Assembly (NCBI GenBank): GCA_003245635.1
Contig: QKCO01000115.1
Span: forward strand, 1-40,422
Length of the DNA: 40,422 nucleotides
Direction: 5' to 3'
Source of the DNA: Treponema sp.
Lineage (GTDB): Bacteria; Spirochaetota; Spirochaetia; Treponematales; Breznakiellaceae
Made by a program: the position numbers and the translations under genes. Each line of letters begins with the position of its first letter. The first letter of the stretch is position 1. The notes under the pieces are model-generated. The model was not told the origin of the DNA, did not search any database, and worked only from the letters and a program-made list of their open reading frames with translations. This document shows positions 24,582-32,302 of this stretch, in pieces.

Positions 24582-25613
24582 CTATGATTCCAGGAACACC
24601 TTGAGCATCTTTCCGTCCTTGTTGTTCTCGAGGTCGGCGAAGGCCTTCACGCCTTCGGAGAGCGGATAGATGTTCGTCATCAGCGGCGAAATGTCGATCT
24701 TCTTCTCCTCGAGCAGCTTCAGGCTTTCCTTGAAGCCGGGGAAGTCGTAGACGTAGTTGCCCTTGATAGTCAGCTCGGTGGTGACGATCTTCTGCATGTT
24801 GACCTCCACCATCTTCTGCGCGTTGCCGATCCACACCGCCGTCCCGCCGATGCGGAGCACGTCCAGGGAGGTGCTGGCCGTCGGCGCGATGCCGACCGCC
24901 TCCACGGAGAAGTCGCACATCTTCCCGCCGGTGATTTTCTTTACCTCGGCGATGGGGTCGCTCTCGCGCGGATTGACCGTGAAGTCGGCGCCCATCTTCT
25001 TGGCGATCTCGAGCCGGAAGTTCGTCGCGTCGGAGACGATGACGTTCCGCGCGCCGCGGAGCTTCAGCAGGGCGACGACCAGGAGGCCGATCGTGCCGGT
25101 CCCGATGACCGCGAAGTAATCGGACTCCGCGATCTCGGCGTCGCTGATCTTGTGCACGGAACGGTACGCGACGGCCAGCGGCTCGGTCATCGACGCCTCG
25201 TCGAAGGAGAGGCTCGGGCCGAAGGGGATGAGGTACTTCTCCTCCACCGCGATGAACTCGCGCATACTGCCGTCCACGTCCATGACGCCCATGCAGATGC
25301 CCGCGGGGCACACGTTGACCATTCCTTTCTTGCAGAAGTCGCAGACGCCGCAGAAGGGTTTGGGGAACACGACGACGCGGTCGCCCTTCTTCAGCTTGCC
25401 GCCCGCCGGCGCTTCCTCGATCTCGCCGGCTACCTCGTGGCCCATGACCATCGGCGGCGTGCGCCGGCCGGTCTTGCCCATGTAGCCCTCGAAATCCGAG
25501 CCGCAGATGCCGTTCGCCCGGACCTTCACCAGGTACTGGCCCGCGGCCGGGGCCGGCCGGGGAACGTCCCGCATTTCCATTTTCTTGTCGCCGACGTAAT
25601 ACAGCGCTTTCAC
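24582..25613 (-). CDS. Zinc-dependent medium-chain alcohol/polyol dehydrogenase
   Basis: 343 residues. Catalytic zinc site: Cys37 (GICGSDFEG), His59-Glu60 (MGHEVAGE) and Glu143 (MTEPLAVAYR). The structural zinc cysteines are Cys88, 91, 94 and 102. A GTGTIG nucleotide-binding motif follows. The overall pattern resembles threonine, sorbitol or galactitol-phosphate dehydrogenases, which oxidise a secondary alcohol with NAD(P). It is the last gene of the second TRAP operon, 10 nt after dctM, so the transported compound or a derivative is the likely substrate. The specific polyol or sugar acid is not identifiable. Confidence 0.9.
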   Translation of the reverse strand: MKALYYVGDKKMEMRDVPRPAPAAGQYLVKVRANGICGSDFEGYMGKTGRRTPPMVMGHEVAGEIEEAPAGGKLKKGDRVVVFPKPFCGVCDFCKKGMVNVCPAGICMGVMDVDGSMREFIAVEEKYLIPFGPSLSFDEASMTEPLAVAYRSVHKISDAEIAESDYFAVIGTGTIGLLVVALLKLRGARNVIVSDATNFRLEIAKKMGADFTVNPRESDPIAEVKKITGGKMCDFSVEAVGIAPTASTSLDVLRIGGTAVWIGNAQKMVEVNMQKIVTTELTIKGNYVYDFPGFKESLKLLEEKKIDISPLMTNIYPLSEGVKAFADLENNKDGKMLKVFLES

Positions 25614-25623
25614 GATGTTCTCC

Positions 25624-26907
25624 TTACTGTATGAAACCCATGAGCTTCGGCACCAGAAGCACCAGCTCGGGCACGTACGTGATGACCAAGAGCGCGACGA
25701 TATCGGCCAGGATGAACGGCATGGCGCCCTTCGAGATGCGTTCCAGGCTGATGCCGGCGATCGGAGCGGCGGTGAACAGGCATACGCCTACCGGCGGGGT
25801 GCTCAGGCCCACGTTCAGGTTCACCAGCATGACCAGCGCGAAGTGCAGCGGATGGATACCGAGCTTGATGGCGACCGGCAGCAGGATCGGGGCGATGAGG
25901 ATGACGCTCGCGCCGGTCTCCATGATCATGCCCATGAAAAGCAGGAACACGTTGATCAGCATGAGGAAGACGTACTTGTTGTCCGTCACGCTCAGGATGA
26001 AGTTGGCGATGGAGGTCGGCACGCGCTCGAGCGCCATGACCTGCCCGAAGAGGGACGCCATGGAGATGATGAGCAGGATGACCGAGGAGGAGACCGCGGC
26101 CTTCATGAAGCTCTCCAGGATGTCCCTGATCGTCAGCGTCCGAAGGATCACGACGCCGGCGAACATCGCGTAGAAGCAGGCGATGGAGGCGGCTTCGGTC
26201 GGAGTGAAGCGGCCGGAGAAGATGCCGCCCACAAGCACGATCGGGCACATGAGCGCTACGATCGATTTCCGGAGCGTCGTGGTCACTTCCTTGAAGGAAA
26301 GCCGCTCGGTCCGCCTCGGGTGGTGGTGCTTCACCGCGAAGAAGTACGCCAGGAGCATCAGCGCGATCGCGACCGAGATGCCGGGAAGGAAGCCGGCTGC
26401 GAACAAGGCGCCGACCGACTCTCCGGTCGTCATGGAATAGATGACCATGATTATGCTCGGCGGCACGATGGGTCCGATGACCGAGGACGCGACCGTGACG
26501 CCGGCGGCGTATTCGGCCGAATACCCTTCCTTCTTCATCGCCGGTATGAGCACGGAGCCGAGCGCGGCGGTGTCCGCGACGCCCGAACCGGTGATGCCCG
26601 CGAAGAAGAAGCTCGCGACGATGTTCACCTGCGCCAAAGCGCCGGGAATCCGTCCGACCAGAATCTTCGAAAAGTCGATCAGAGCGTCGGTGATCTTCGC
26701 CCGGTTCATGAGCTCGCCGGCCATGATGAAGAAGGGAATGGCGAGCAGCACGAAGCTGTCGCAGCCGGCGTACAGTTTCTGCCCGAGCATCTCGAGCGGG
26801 ATATTTCCGATGAACAGATAATAGTAGAGAGCCGAGGACCCGAGCACGAAGGCGATCGGGATGCCGAGCGCGAGGGCTCCGATGAAAATGAGCGCGACGA
26901 TTCCCAT
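25624..26907 (-). CDS. TRAP transporter large permease DctM (system 2)
   Basis: 427 residues with about 11-12 membrane helices. Motifs include IMAGELMNRAKITDALIDF, GSGVADTAALGSVLIPAMKKEGY, GPIVPPSIIMVIYS and GLSTPPVGVCLF. AAGGAG lies before the ATG. It follows dctQ by 9 nt and precedes the zinc dehydrogenase. It is a partner of the binding protein and small subunit encoded just upstream. Confidence 0.95.
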   Translation of the reverse strand: MGIVALIFIGALALGIPIAFVLGSSALYYYLFIGNIPLEMLGQKLYAGCDSFVLLAIPFFIMAGELMNRAKITDALIDFSKILVGRIPGALAQVNIVASFFFAGITGSGVADTAALGSVLIPAMKKEGYSAEYAAGVTVASSVIGPIVPPSIIMVIYSMTTGESVGALFAAGFLPGISVAIALMLLAYFFAVKHHHPRRTERLSFKEVTTTLRKSIVALMCPIVLVGGIFSGRFTPTEAASIACFYAMFAGVVILRTLTIRDILESFMKAAVSSSVILLIISMASLFGQVMALERVPTSIANFILSVTDNKYVFLMLINVFLLFMGMIMETGASVILIAPILLPVAIKLGIHPLHFALVMLVNLNVGLSTPPVGVCLFTAAPIAGISLERISKGAMPFILADIVALLVITYVPELVLLVPKLMGFIQ

Positions 26908-26916
26908 ATATTCTCC

Positions 26917-27414
26917 TTACGACCCGATGAGGATGGAACCGACTTCCTTTGCCTTCGCGATTCCGAGCAGACCGTACAGGAGGTGCACGACCATCATGAA
27001 CATGCCGAGCGGCAAGCTGAATTTCACGTACATCATGGATACCGGCACGATGTCGCCGGTCATGTCCTTCGCGGCGATCGCCGCCGTGAAGCCGTACCAG
27101 GTCGCGAAGCCGAGCAGAGTCAGCACGACTAAGTAGGCTACGAGCACGCCGACCTTCGCGGCGCGCAGGGGCAGCGTGCTCACGAGGATGTTCACGCCTA
27201 CGTGCTGCTTCTGCTTGAGCGCGACGCTGCCGCCGATGAAGCAGAGGCTGATCAGGCACCAGCGGGAAAGCTCTTCCGACAGGGAGAAGCTGTTGCCGAT
27301 CACGCGGAGGACCACTCCGCTGAACACCAAAGAAAACATGACGATCAACAAAACCGTAGCGATGGCCAGCGCGAACTTCTCGAGCGCGGCGCTGACTTTT
27401 CCGAGCAATTCCAT
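26917..27414 (-). CDS. TRAP transporter small permease DctQ (system 2)
   Basis: 165 residues, four membrane helices. Signature VVLRVIGNSFSLSEELSRW and KQKQHVGVNIL. The ATG has a GGGGG ribosome site. Two tandem hairpins separate it from the dctP gene, probably reducing expression of the membrane subunits relative to the binding protein. Confidence 0.92.
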   Translation of the reverse strand: MELLGKVSAALEKFALAIATVLLIVMFSLVFSGVVLRVIGNSFSLSEELSRWCLISLCFIGGSVALKQKQHVGVNILVSTLPLRAAKVGVLVAYLVVLTLLGFATWYGFTAAIAAKDMTGDIVPVSMMYVKFSLPLGMFMMVVHLLYGLLGIAKAKEVGSILIGS

Positions 27415-27432
27415 TCGACCCCCGAAATGGAG

Positions 27433-27492
27433 GACGCCGCAGCGCGGCGTCAGGGCTGTAAAGAAAAGCGCCTCGACTCACCGCCGAGGCGC
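27433..27492 (-). terminator. Two tandem intercistronic hairpins between dctP and dctQ (system 2)
   Basis: On the minus strand the first is a perfect 8-bp stem GCGCCTCG/CGAGGCGC (27492-27485 and 27475-27468) followed by TTTTCTTT. The second is GACGCCGC/GCGGCGTC (27451-27444 and 27440-27433) with a 3-nt loop. Because dctQM must be expressed, these are best read as partial terminators or mRNA-stabilising hairpins that protect the dctP message. Confidence 0.65.
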
Positions 27493-27512
27493 CGTCCGGA
27501 TGCGCTATCCGA

Positions 27513-28568
27513 TCAGTAGCCGTACACCTGCTCGGCCTGCTTCACCGCGGCGAGGAAGTCGTCCACGACCTTGTCGCCGATCTGCTTGCGCAGCCAATCG
27601 TAGGTGGGCATGGCCGCCTGCTTGAACTGGTCGAGCTCTGCGGGGCTCGGCGCGTACACTTCCATCGTCGATTTCAGGGTGTCGAAGTCGAGGACGCGGG
27701 TCGCCAGGGCTTCCGCGGCGCGGTCGGCGTTCTGGGCGTGGTAGGAAGCGATCTTGATCGCGCGCTGGTAGTCGGCGGGGAGCTTGTTGAAGAACTTGGA
27801 GTTGATCATGACCATGTTCTCGCTCCAGACGTGGCCGTCGAGCGTGATGTACTTCTGAACTTCGTACCACTTGTTGGCCGCGATGTTCCAAACGGGATTC
27901 TCCTGGCCGTCGACGACGCCCGTCTGGCAGGAGGTGTAGATCTCGGCGTGGGCCAGCGGAGTGGCTGAAGCGCCCAGGGACTGCACCATGGTCACGTAGA
28001 TCGGGGACTGCATGACGCGGAACTTGAGGCCCTTCATGTCGGCGGGGCTATGGATGGGGCGGCGGCTGTTGGTGAAGTGGCGGGTGCCGTTCTGTCCCAT
28101 CGCCAGGATCTTGATGCCGTTCTTCTTCTCGAAATCGGCGCTCAGGTCTTTCCAGAACTGGCTCTGGTCGAAGACCCACCAAGCGATCTCGTCTGACTTG
28201 AACACGTAGGGAAGGTTGATGACCTGGATGGCCGGGAAAATAGACGCAGCCGTTCCGGTGGTCGTCGACATCTCGAGGCTGCCGGACTTCACCATTTCCA
28301 TGGAGGTCTTGGCGTCGGCCAGGGACATGGCGGGGAAGAGTTCGACGGCGACCTTGCCGTTGGTCAGGGATTCGACCATGTTCTTGAACACGACCGCGAA
28401 GGCGTGCTCGGCCTGGGGCACGGTAGCCGCCTTGGGCCAGGTGGCCGAGTCGGTGTACGAGAACCTGATTTTATAGTCGGGTTTAACCTTCTTGGCCTGC
28501 CCGAACGCGGGCGTGAGCGCGAGAGCGGCCAAAGCCAGGGCCGCGATCGTTCCGGTGAGCTTTTTCAT
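27513..28568 (-). CDS. TRAP transporter substrate-binding protein DctP (system 2)
   Basis: 351 residues. A signal peptide (LTGTIAALALAALALTPAFGQ) precedes a DctP fold with MVKSGSLEMSTTTGTAASIFP, the conserved Arg in LKFRVMQSPIY and GVVDGQENPVWN. It is the first gene of the dctP-dctQ-dctM-dehydrogenase operon; AAGGAGG precedes the ATG. Its sequence differs clearly from the system 1 protein, so the two TRAP systems likely have related but distinct ligands. It is controlled from the promoter at 28612-28655. Confidence 0.92.
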   Translation of the reverse strand: MKKLTGTIAALALAALALTPAFGQAKKVKPDYKIRFSYTDSATWPKAATVPQAEHAFAVVFKNMVESLTNGKVAVELFPAMSLADAKTSMEMVKSGSLEMSTTTGTAASIFPAIQVINLPYVFKSDEIAWWVFDQSQFWKDLSADFEKKNGIKILAMGQNGTRHFTNSRRPIHSPADMKGLKFRVMQSPIYVTMVQSLGASATPLAHAEIYTSCQTGVVDGQENPVWNIAANKWYEVQKYITLDGHVWSENMVMINSKFFNKLPADYQRAIKIASYHAQNADRAAEALATRVLDFDTLKSTMEVYAPSPAELDQFKQAAMPTYDWLRKQIGDKVVDDFLAAVKQAEQVYGY

Positions 28569-28611
28569 GTATCCTCCTTAAGTTCATCACCTAAAACACA
28601 ATAGTTGTAGG

Positions 28612-28655
28612 TTGTATCACAAGCACATGTTTACATGACTTCTCTTATCTGTCAA
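28612..28655 (-). promoter_or_regulatory. Promoter and GntR-type operator of TRAP operon 2
   Basis: TTGT-ATC-ACAA (28612-28622) is a perfect core operator. On the minus strand TTGACA (28655-28650) lies 27 nt upstream of it. A further AGTTGT half-site is at 28603-28608. The surroundings are distinctly AT-rich for this window. Confidence 0.65.
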
Positions 28656-28662
28656 ATAAAAC

Positions 28663-29523
28663 TTAACGAGGCAAAGACCGCTCGATATCCACGACCGTCT
28701 CGAGCGCCTTGATATAGTCGAGCCCCCGCTTGGCGCAGTCGTACTCCGTCGGAACGGGCACGCATTCGGTCGCTATCCAGCCGCGGTAGCCGACATCGGC
28801 GAGCGCGTGGAGGAAGGCTTTGAAGTCCACGTTCCCGGCGCCCGGGTAGTAGCGGCCGGAATCGGAGAAATGGACGTATTCCAGGCGGTCCGCGCAGTAG
28901 CGCACGCAGGCGGCTATATCGCGGTCCTCGGCCAGCATGCTGTAGGTGTCCAGGTGAACGCCGACGTTGCCGCGCCCGAGACGCTTCACGTAGTCGGTCA
29001 CCTCACGCATCGTGTTGAGGTAGTTGCTGATGCCTTTGAGGATGTTCTCCACCAGGAGGCGAACGCCCTTCCCCTCCGCGTAGTCGGCCAGCTCTCGCTT
29101 GGCCCCGGTCAGAAGGTCTTCGTAGTAGGCGTAGCGCGAGAAGTCCGCGATCTTCGACCGCATCGTTCCCACGATCACCATGCAGCCGCCGCCGAGGGCG
29201 GCCGCCAGGTCCACGTGCTCCTTGAGCCGGTCGACGGCCGCGCGGCGGATGCCCGCGTCGTCGCTGATCAGGGATAACCCGTTCTCGATCAGCTCGCGGC
29301 CGGTTGCGATCGCGCTGTATTCGAGCCCGGCCTGCCGGGCGACGGCGGCGAAGCGCCGCGCGTCCAGACGACCCGGGTCGCAGATCTGCAGCTCGAGCCC
29401 GTCGTAGCCGATCTCCCTGGCCGTTTCGGCGACGCGCTCGATCTCTCCCCTCAGGATGATCGGCGCCTCGCGGGAGGGCGAATCGGGCGCGCAGGCGACC
29501 CCGTATTTGTAGCTATCGCCCAT
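28663..29523 (-). CDS. Sugar isomerase/epimerase-like TIM-barrel protein
   Basis: 286 residues in the AP endonuclease 2/xylose-isomerase-like barrel fold: GYDGLELQICDP, VIVGTMRSK, VRLLVENILKGIS with the metal-ligand Glu, NVGVHLDTYSM with Asp, EYVHFSDSGRYYPGAGNVDF with His/Asp, and GWIATECVP with the closing Glu. The metal residues are in place, supporting ketose epimerase or isomerase activity. It is the last gene of the transaldolase-SDR-isomerase operon (3 nt after the SDR stop). The substrate is unknown. Confidence 0.85.
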   Translation of the reverse strand: MGDSYKYGVACAPDSPSREAPIILRGEIERVAETAREIGYDGLELQICDPGRLDARRFAAVARQAGLEYSAIATGRELIENGLSLISDDAGIRRAAVDRLKEHVDLAAALGGGCMVIVGTMRSKIADFSRYAYYEDLLTGAKRELADYAEGKGVRLLVENILKGISNYLNTMREVTDYVKRLGRGNVGVHLDTYSMLAEDRDIAACVRYCADRLEYVHFSDSGRYYPGAGNVDFKAFLHALADVGYRGWIATECVPVPTEYDCAKRGLDYIKALETVVDIERSLPR

Positions 29524-29526
29524 GGC

Positions 29527-30276
29527 TCAGCCCATGAACGCGCCGCCGTTGACGTCCAGGGCGACGCCGGTGGTGAAACCGGCTTCGTCGGACGCCAAGT
29601 AGCAGACCGCCGCGGCGACTTCCTCGGGCTTCCCGAGCCTGCCGAGGAGAATGACGCTCTTCTGCCGCTCGACGGCCTCGGGCGTATAACCCTTGAGGAT
29701 CTCCGTCTCGATCGGCCCCGGACATACGGCGTTCACCGTGATCTTGAAGGACGCCAGCCGCCGGGCCATGCCGCGGGTGATCGCGATGACGCCGCCCTTG
29801 GAAGCCGCGTAGCTCATGGACCCCTCGAAGCCGCCGTTCCGGCCGGTCAGCGAGGATATGTTGATTATGCGCGCGGCGGCGCTCTTCTTGAGGTAGGGCA
29901 GCGCGGCCTGCGCGACGAAGAAGGTGCCGCCCAGGTTCACGTCCTGCACGCGGTTCCATTCGTCTCTCTGCATGTTTTCTATCGTCGCCGCGCTCAGGAT
30001 GCCCGCGCTGTTGACGACGATGTCGATGCCGCCCAGCTCGGCCGCCGCCGCGGCGACCGCCGCCGCAATCGAGGCGTTGTCCGCCACGTTGAGCGAAACG
30101 CCGATCGCCTTGAAGCCCTTCGCGCGCAGAGCGGCGGCCGACTCGTCCGCCTGGGCCGCGTTGATGTCGGCGATCGCCACCGCCGCCCCGTTTTCAGCCA
30201 ATTTCTCCGCCGCGGAGAAGCCAATGCCCCGCGCGGCGCCGGTCACGAACGCGACCTTTCCTTTCAAAGAGAACAT
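29527..30276 (-). CDS. Short-chain dehydrogenase/reductase
   Basis: 249 residues, classical SDR. The nucleotide motif TGAARGIG is followed by Asp37 at the end of strand 2 (AIADIN), which favours NAD(H). NSAG (89-92) and the catalytic Ser142, Tyr156 and Lys160 (ISSLTGR ... SYAASKGG) are present, followed by VCPGPIETE. It oxidises or reduces a hydroxyl of a sugar or sugar acid. Placed between transaldolase and isomerase genes in one operon, it probably acts in the same pathway. Confidence 0.92.
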   Translation of the reverse strand: MFSLKGKVAFVTGAARGIGFSAAEKLAENGAAVAIADINAAQADESAAALRAKGFKAIGVSLNVADNASIAAAVAAAAAELGGIDIVVNSAGILSAATIENMQRDEWNRVQDVNLGGTFFVAQAALPYLKKSAAARIINISSLTGRNGGFEGSMSYAASKGGVIAITRGMARRLASFKITVNAVCPGPIETEILKGYTPEAVERQKSVILLGRLGKPEEVAAAVCYLASDEAGFTTGVALDVNGGAFMG

Positions 30277-30290
30277 AGGGCCTCCTACGG

Positions 30291-31325
30291 CTACAGCTTG
30301 TACGCGGCCAGCGGATTCCAGCCGTTGTCGATGAACTGGGCGGTCGTCCGGTTCGCCGATCCGAAGGTGATGAATTCCTCGGGCTTCATGCCGTCCGGCT
30401 CGTAGGCCTTGCGGAATTCATTCATGGTCATCAGGCGGTCGATGACGTCCTGGGGCACCGGCTCGTCGATGCGCACCTTGAAGGGACCCTTCTCGTCGGC
30501 CAGAAGGTCGGCGATCTTCGGGGCGATGGACATGATCATGTTAGCGCCGGCGAGGTCCTTGATGTGGTAGGCGCCGCGGCAGCCTGCCGGCATGAGGAAG
30601 GCGTCGTAGCCTCTTTCCTGGAAGATGGCGTACGCGCGCTTGATGCAGGCGGTGCCCGCCTGGATGATGTCGCTTTCGCTCGCGGCCGAGCGGGAATCGG
30701 CAGCGACGTCGCGCAGATAGTCGTCCAGGCGCCCGACCATGAGCACCGCTATGGCGAGTCCGGGCTTGATGCCGGCGGCTTCCGCGCGGACCTTGCCCTT
30801 CTTGCGCGCCTCGCCGACCGCGAGCACCTGCGGCACGGTGAAGCTCACCGTCGCCGCGACGTTGAGCCCGGCCGCGACGCACTCCTCGTACGCGCGGACG
30901 CCCGCGGCGGTCGCCGGCATCTTCACGACGATATTGGGCGCCCAGGAAGCGAGAAGCTTGGCCTGCGCGACCATATATTCGGTGTCGCCGGTCTTGTTGG
31001 GGTTGGTCTGCGCGCAGACGTAGCCCTTGCCCGTCGCGCCTTTGTCGAAGATGGGCCGCGCCTTTGTCGCGTAATGGCCGGTCACCGCTTTCATGAGTTC
31101 AAGCACCTTGGCGTCTCCGGCCAGCCCGGCGTCGACGCCCGCGAGCCGCGGCTTCCAGCCGGCGGGATCTGAAGCGAGCGTCGCGTTGATAAGGAAGGGG
31201 TTGGTCGTCATACCGACTGCGCCGTTGGCGAATGCGCCTTCCTGCTCGGCCTCGACGGCAGAATCGTGCCAATATACCGACGGCGTCTCCGCCGTCATCC
31301 ATTTCAGGAATTGGTTGTCTTTCAT
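30291..31325 (-). CDS. Transaldolase-family protein
   Basis: 344 residues. Family features are WHDS near the N-terminus (Asp21), MTTNPFLI, the Schiff-base Lys135 in NIVVKMPAT, LNVAATVSFTVPQVLAV and, further on, PAGCRGAYHIKDLAGANMIMSIAP. It should make or break a C-C bond by moving a dihydroxyacetone-type unit, or act as an aldolase. At 344 residues it is longer than fructose-6-phosphate aldolases and diverges from housekeeping transaldolase B, so a non-standard sugar substrate is plausible. It is the first gene of its operon, with GGAGG before the ATG and its own operator (31362-31372). Confidence 0.85.
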   Translation of the reverse strand: MKDNQFLKWMTAETPSVYWHDSAVEAEQEGAFANGAVGMTTNPFLINATLASDPAGWKPRLAGVDAGLAGDAKVLELMKAVTGHYATKARPIFDKGATGKGYVCAQTNPNKTGDTEYMVAQAKLLASWAPNIVVKMPATAAGVRAYEECVAAGLNVAATVSFTVPQVLAVGEARKKGKVRAEAAGIKPGLAIAVLMVGRLDDYLRDVAADSRSAASESDIIQAGTACIKRAYAIFQERGYDAFLMPAGCRGAYHIKDLAGANMIMSIAPKIADLLADEKGPFKVRIDEPVPQDVIDRLMTMNEFRKAYEPDGMKPEEFITFGSANRTTAQFIDNGWNPLAAYKL

Positions 31326-31361
31326 AGTTCCTCCGAAATAGGTAATAAGTATGCTCTTTAC

Positions 31362-31405
31362 TTGTGTGACAACTTATAATCACACTACTTCGGAGAAACT
31401 GTCAA
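31362..31405 (-). promoter_or_regulatory. Promoter and GntR-type operator of the transaldolase operon
   Basis: TTGT-GTG-ACAA (31362-31372), within the near-symmetric 16-mer at 31360-31375, is the operator. On the minus strand a perfect TTGACA (31405-31400) lies 27 nt upstream, the same spacing as at TRAP operon 2. A TATAAG lies next to the operator. Confidence 0.65.
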
Positions 31406-31414
31406 CAAAATCCG

Positions 31415-32122
31415 CTACGCTTTCTGGGGGGCGGCGGTCAACGCCGCCTGGATCGTCTTGTCGATATGCTCGTCCATGAGCGCTTCGCAGCGGGCTTTGT
31501 CCCCGGCCTTCAGCGCGTCGATGATCTTGCGGTGGTAGGACAGGCCGAGCTCGCAGCCGAGAAGCTTCACGATGTCCACCATAGCCGTCGAAAGAATTTC
31601 GTTGATGAGCGTGTAGACTTTCTTGATGATCGGATTGCGCGCCATGTGGGCGATGCGGAGATGGAACTGCAGGTCCGCTTCCGCCTCCTTGGCGGGATCG
31701 TCCGTGCAGGACTTCATCTTCTCGAAGGTTTCCTCGAGATAAGCCAGATCCTTGGCCGTCACGTTCTTCACCGCGAGCCCGATGGTGCCTTTTTCGATGA
31801 CCTTCCGGTATTCGAGGACGGTGATGATATCCTGGTTCCTGCTCAGCTGGACGAGCGGATGGAAGGTATCGACGGCGTCTATCGAGGAGAAATCGCGGAC
31901 GAAGGTGCCGCCGCCGTGCTTGGTTTCCACGAGCCCGAGAATCTCGAGCTGCTGGATGGCCGCCCGGACGGTGACGCGGCTGACGCCGAAGGTGCTGCAG
32001 AGTTCGTTCTCGGAGGGCAGCTTGTCGCCTACCTTCCACACGCCTTCCATCAGCTTGTTCTTCAGCTGCACGTACACCTGGGAACGCAGCGATTCCGTTT
32101 TAACCCTCTCAAGCCCAGCCAT
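31415..32122 (-). CDS. GntR-family transcriptional regulator, FCD (FadR) subfamily
   Basis: 235 residues. The N-terminal winged helix (about 8-77) has KLPSENELCSTFGVSRVTVRAAIQQLEILGLVETKHGGGTFV. The C-terminal FCD effector domain has the full metal/effector set Asp150, His154, His197 and His219. Such regulators usually repress catabolic genes until an acidic metabolite binds. It is transcribed towards the transaldolase operon, and its promoter carries a 7-of-8 match to the same operator found before four catabolic or transport operons. It is therefore the obvious candidate regulator of the island and of itself. Confidence 0.93.
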   Translation of the reverse strand: MAGLERVKTESLRSQVYVQLKNKLMEGVWKVGDKLPSENELCSTFGVSRVTVRAAIQQLEILGLVETKHGGGTFVRDFSSIDAVDTFHPLVQLSRNQDIITVLEYRKVIEKGTIGLAVKNVTAKDLAYLEETFEKMKSCTDDPAKEAEADLQFHLRIAHMARNPIIKKVYTLINEILSTAMVDIVKLLGCELGLSYHRKIIDALKAGDKARCEALMDEHIDKTIQAALTAAPQKA

Positions 32123-32138
32123 GTCGCACCTCTGTTTG

Positions 32139-32176
32139 TTGTATCACATACTACAATGTACGGACACCGGTGTAAA
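32139..32176 (-). promoter_or_regulatory. Promoter and operator of the island's gntR gene
   Basis: On the minus strand TTTACA (32176-32171), a 17-nt spacer and TAGTAT (32153-32148) make a good promoter. The operator TTGT-ATC-ACAT (32139-32149, one mismatch to TTGT-N3-ACAA) overlaps the end of the -10, consistent with autoregulation. Confidence 0.6.
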
Positions 32177-32231
32177 GCAAGGCCTCGGCTAAAACGCCCA
32201 ATCGGAAAAAAAGACGCATCGCGCGAATTCA

Positions 32232-32293
32232 TTGACAGGGTGGAGAACTTGCGCTAGCCTAGCTGTAGCACAGCTCTACAGCTAGGCTAGCGC
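32232..32293 (+). promoter_or_regulatory. Promoter overlapped by a perfect 18-bp inverted repeat, before the second gntR
   Basis: TTGACA (32232-32237), a 17-nt spacer and TAGCCT (32255-32260) form the promoter. An 18-bp arm (32251-32268) is repeated exactly inverted at 32276-32293, separated by 7 nt. Inside it, AGCTGT-AGC-ACAGCT (32261-32275) is a perfect 6+3+6 FadR-type operator. The repeat ends 9 nt before the ATG of the regulator gene, beside its GGGAG ribosome site. It is probably an autoregulatory operator; in the mRNA leader, any retained part could also fold. Confidence 0.75.
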
Positions 32294-32302
32294 GGGAGTC
32301 AT

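Noticed and set aside
25615-27132. 505-codon frame opposite TRAP system 2 and a similar one at 35582-37039
   Set aside because: His/Asp/Arg-rich translations that are the complement of membrane-protein genes; no motif and no ribosome site.
18547-31325. Sulfoquinovose (sulfo-transaldolase or sulfo-transketolase) pathway
   Set aside because: The enzyme classes overlap, but the dehydrogenase has the carboxylate-type SGG loop rather than the sulfonate-type loop I recall for sulfolactaldehyde reductase, and no sulfoquinovosidase or sulfonate exporter gene is present. It cannot be excluded without assays.
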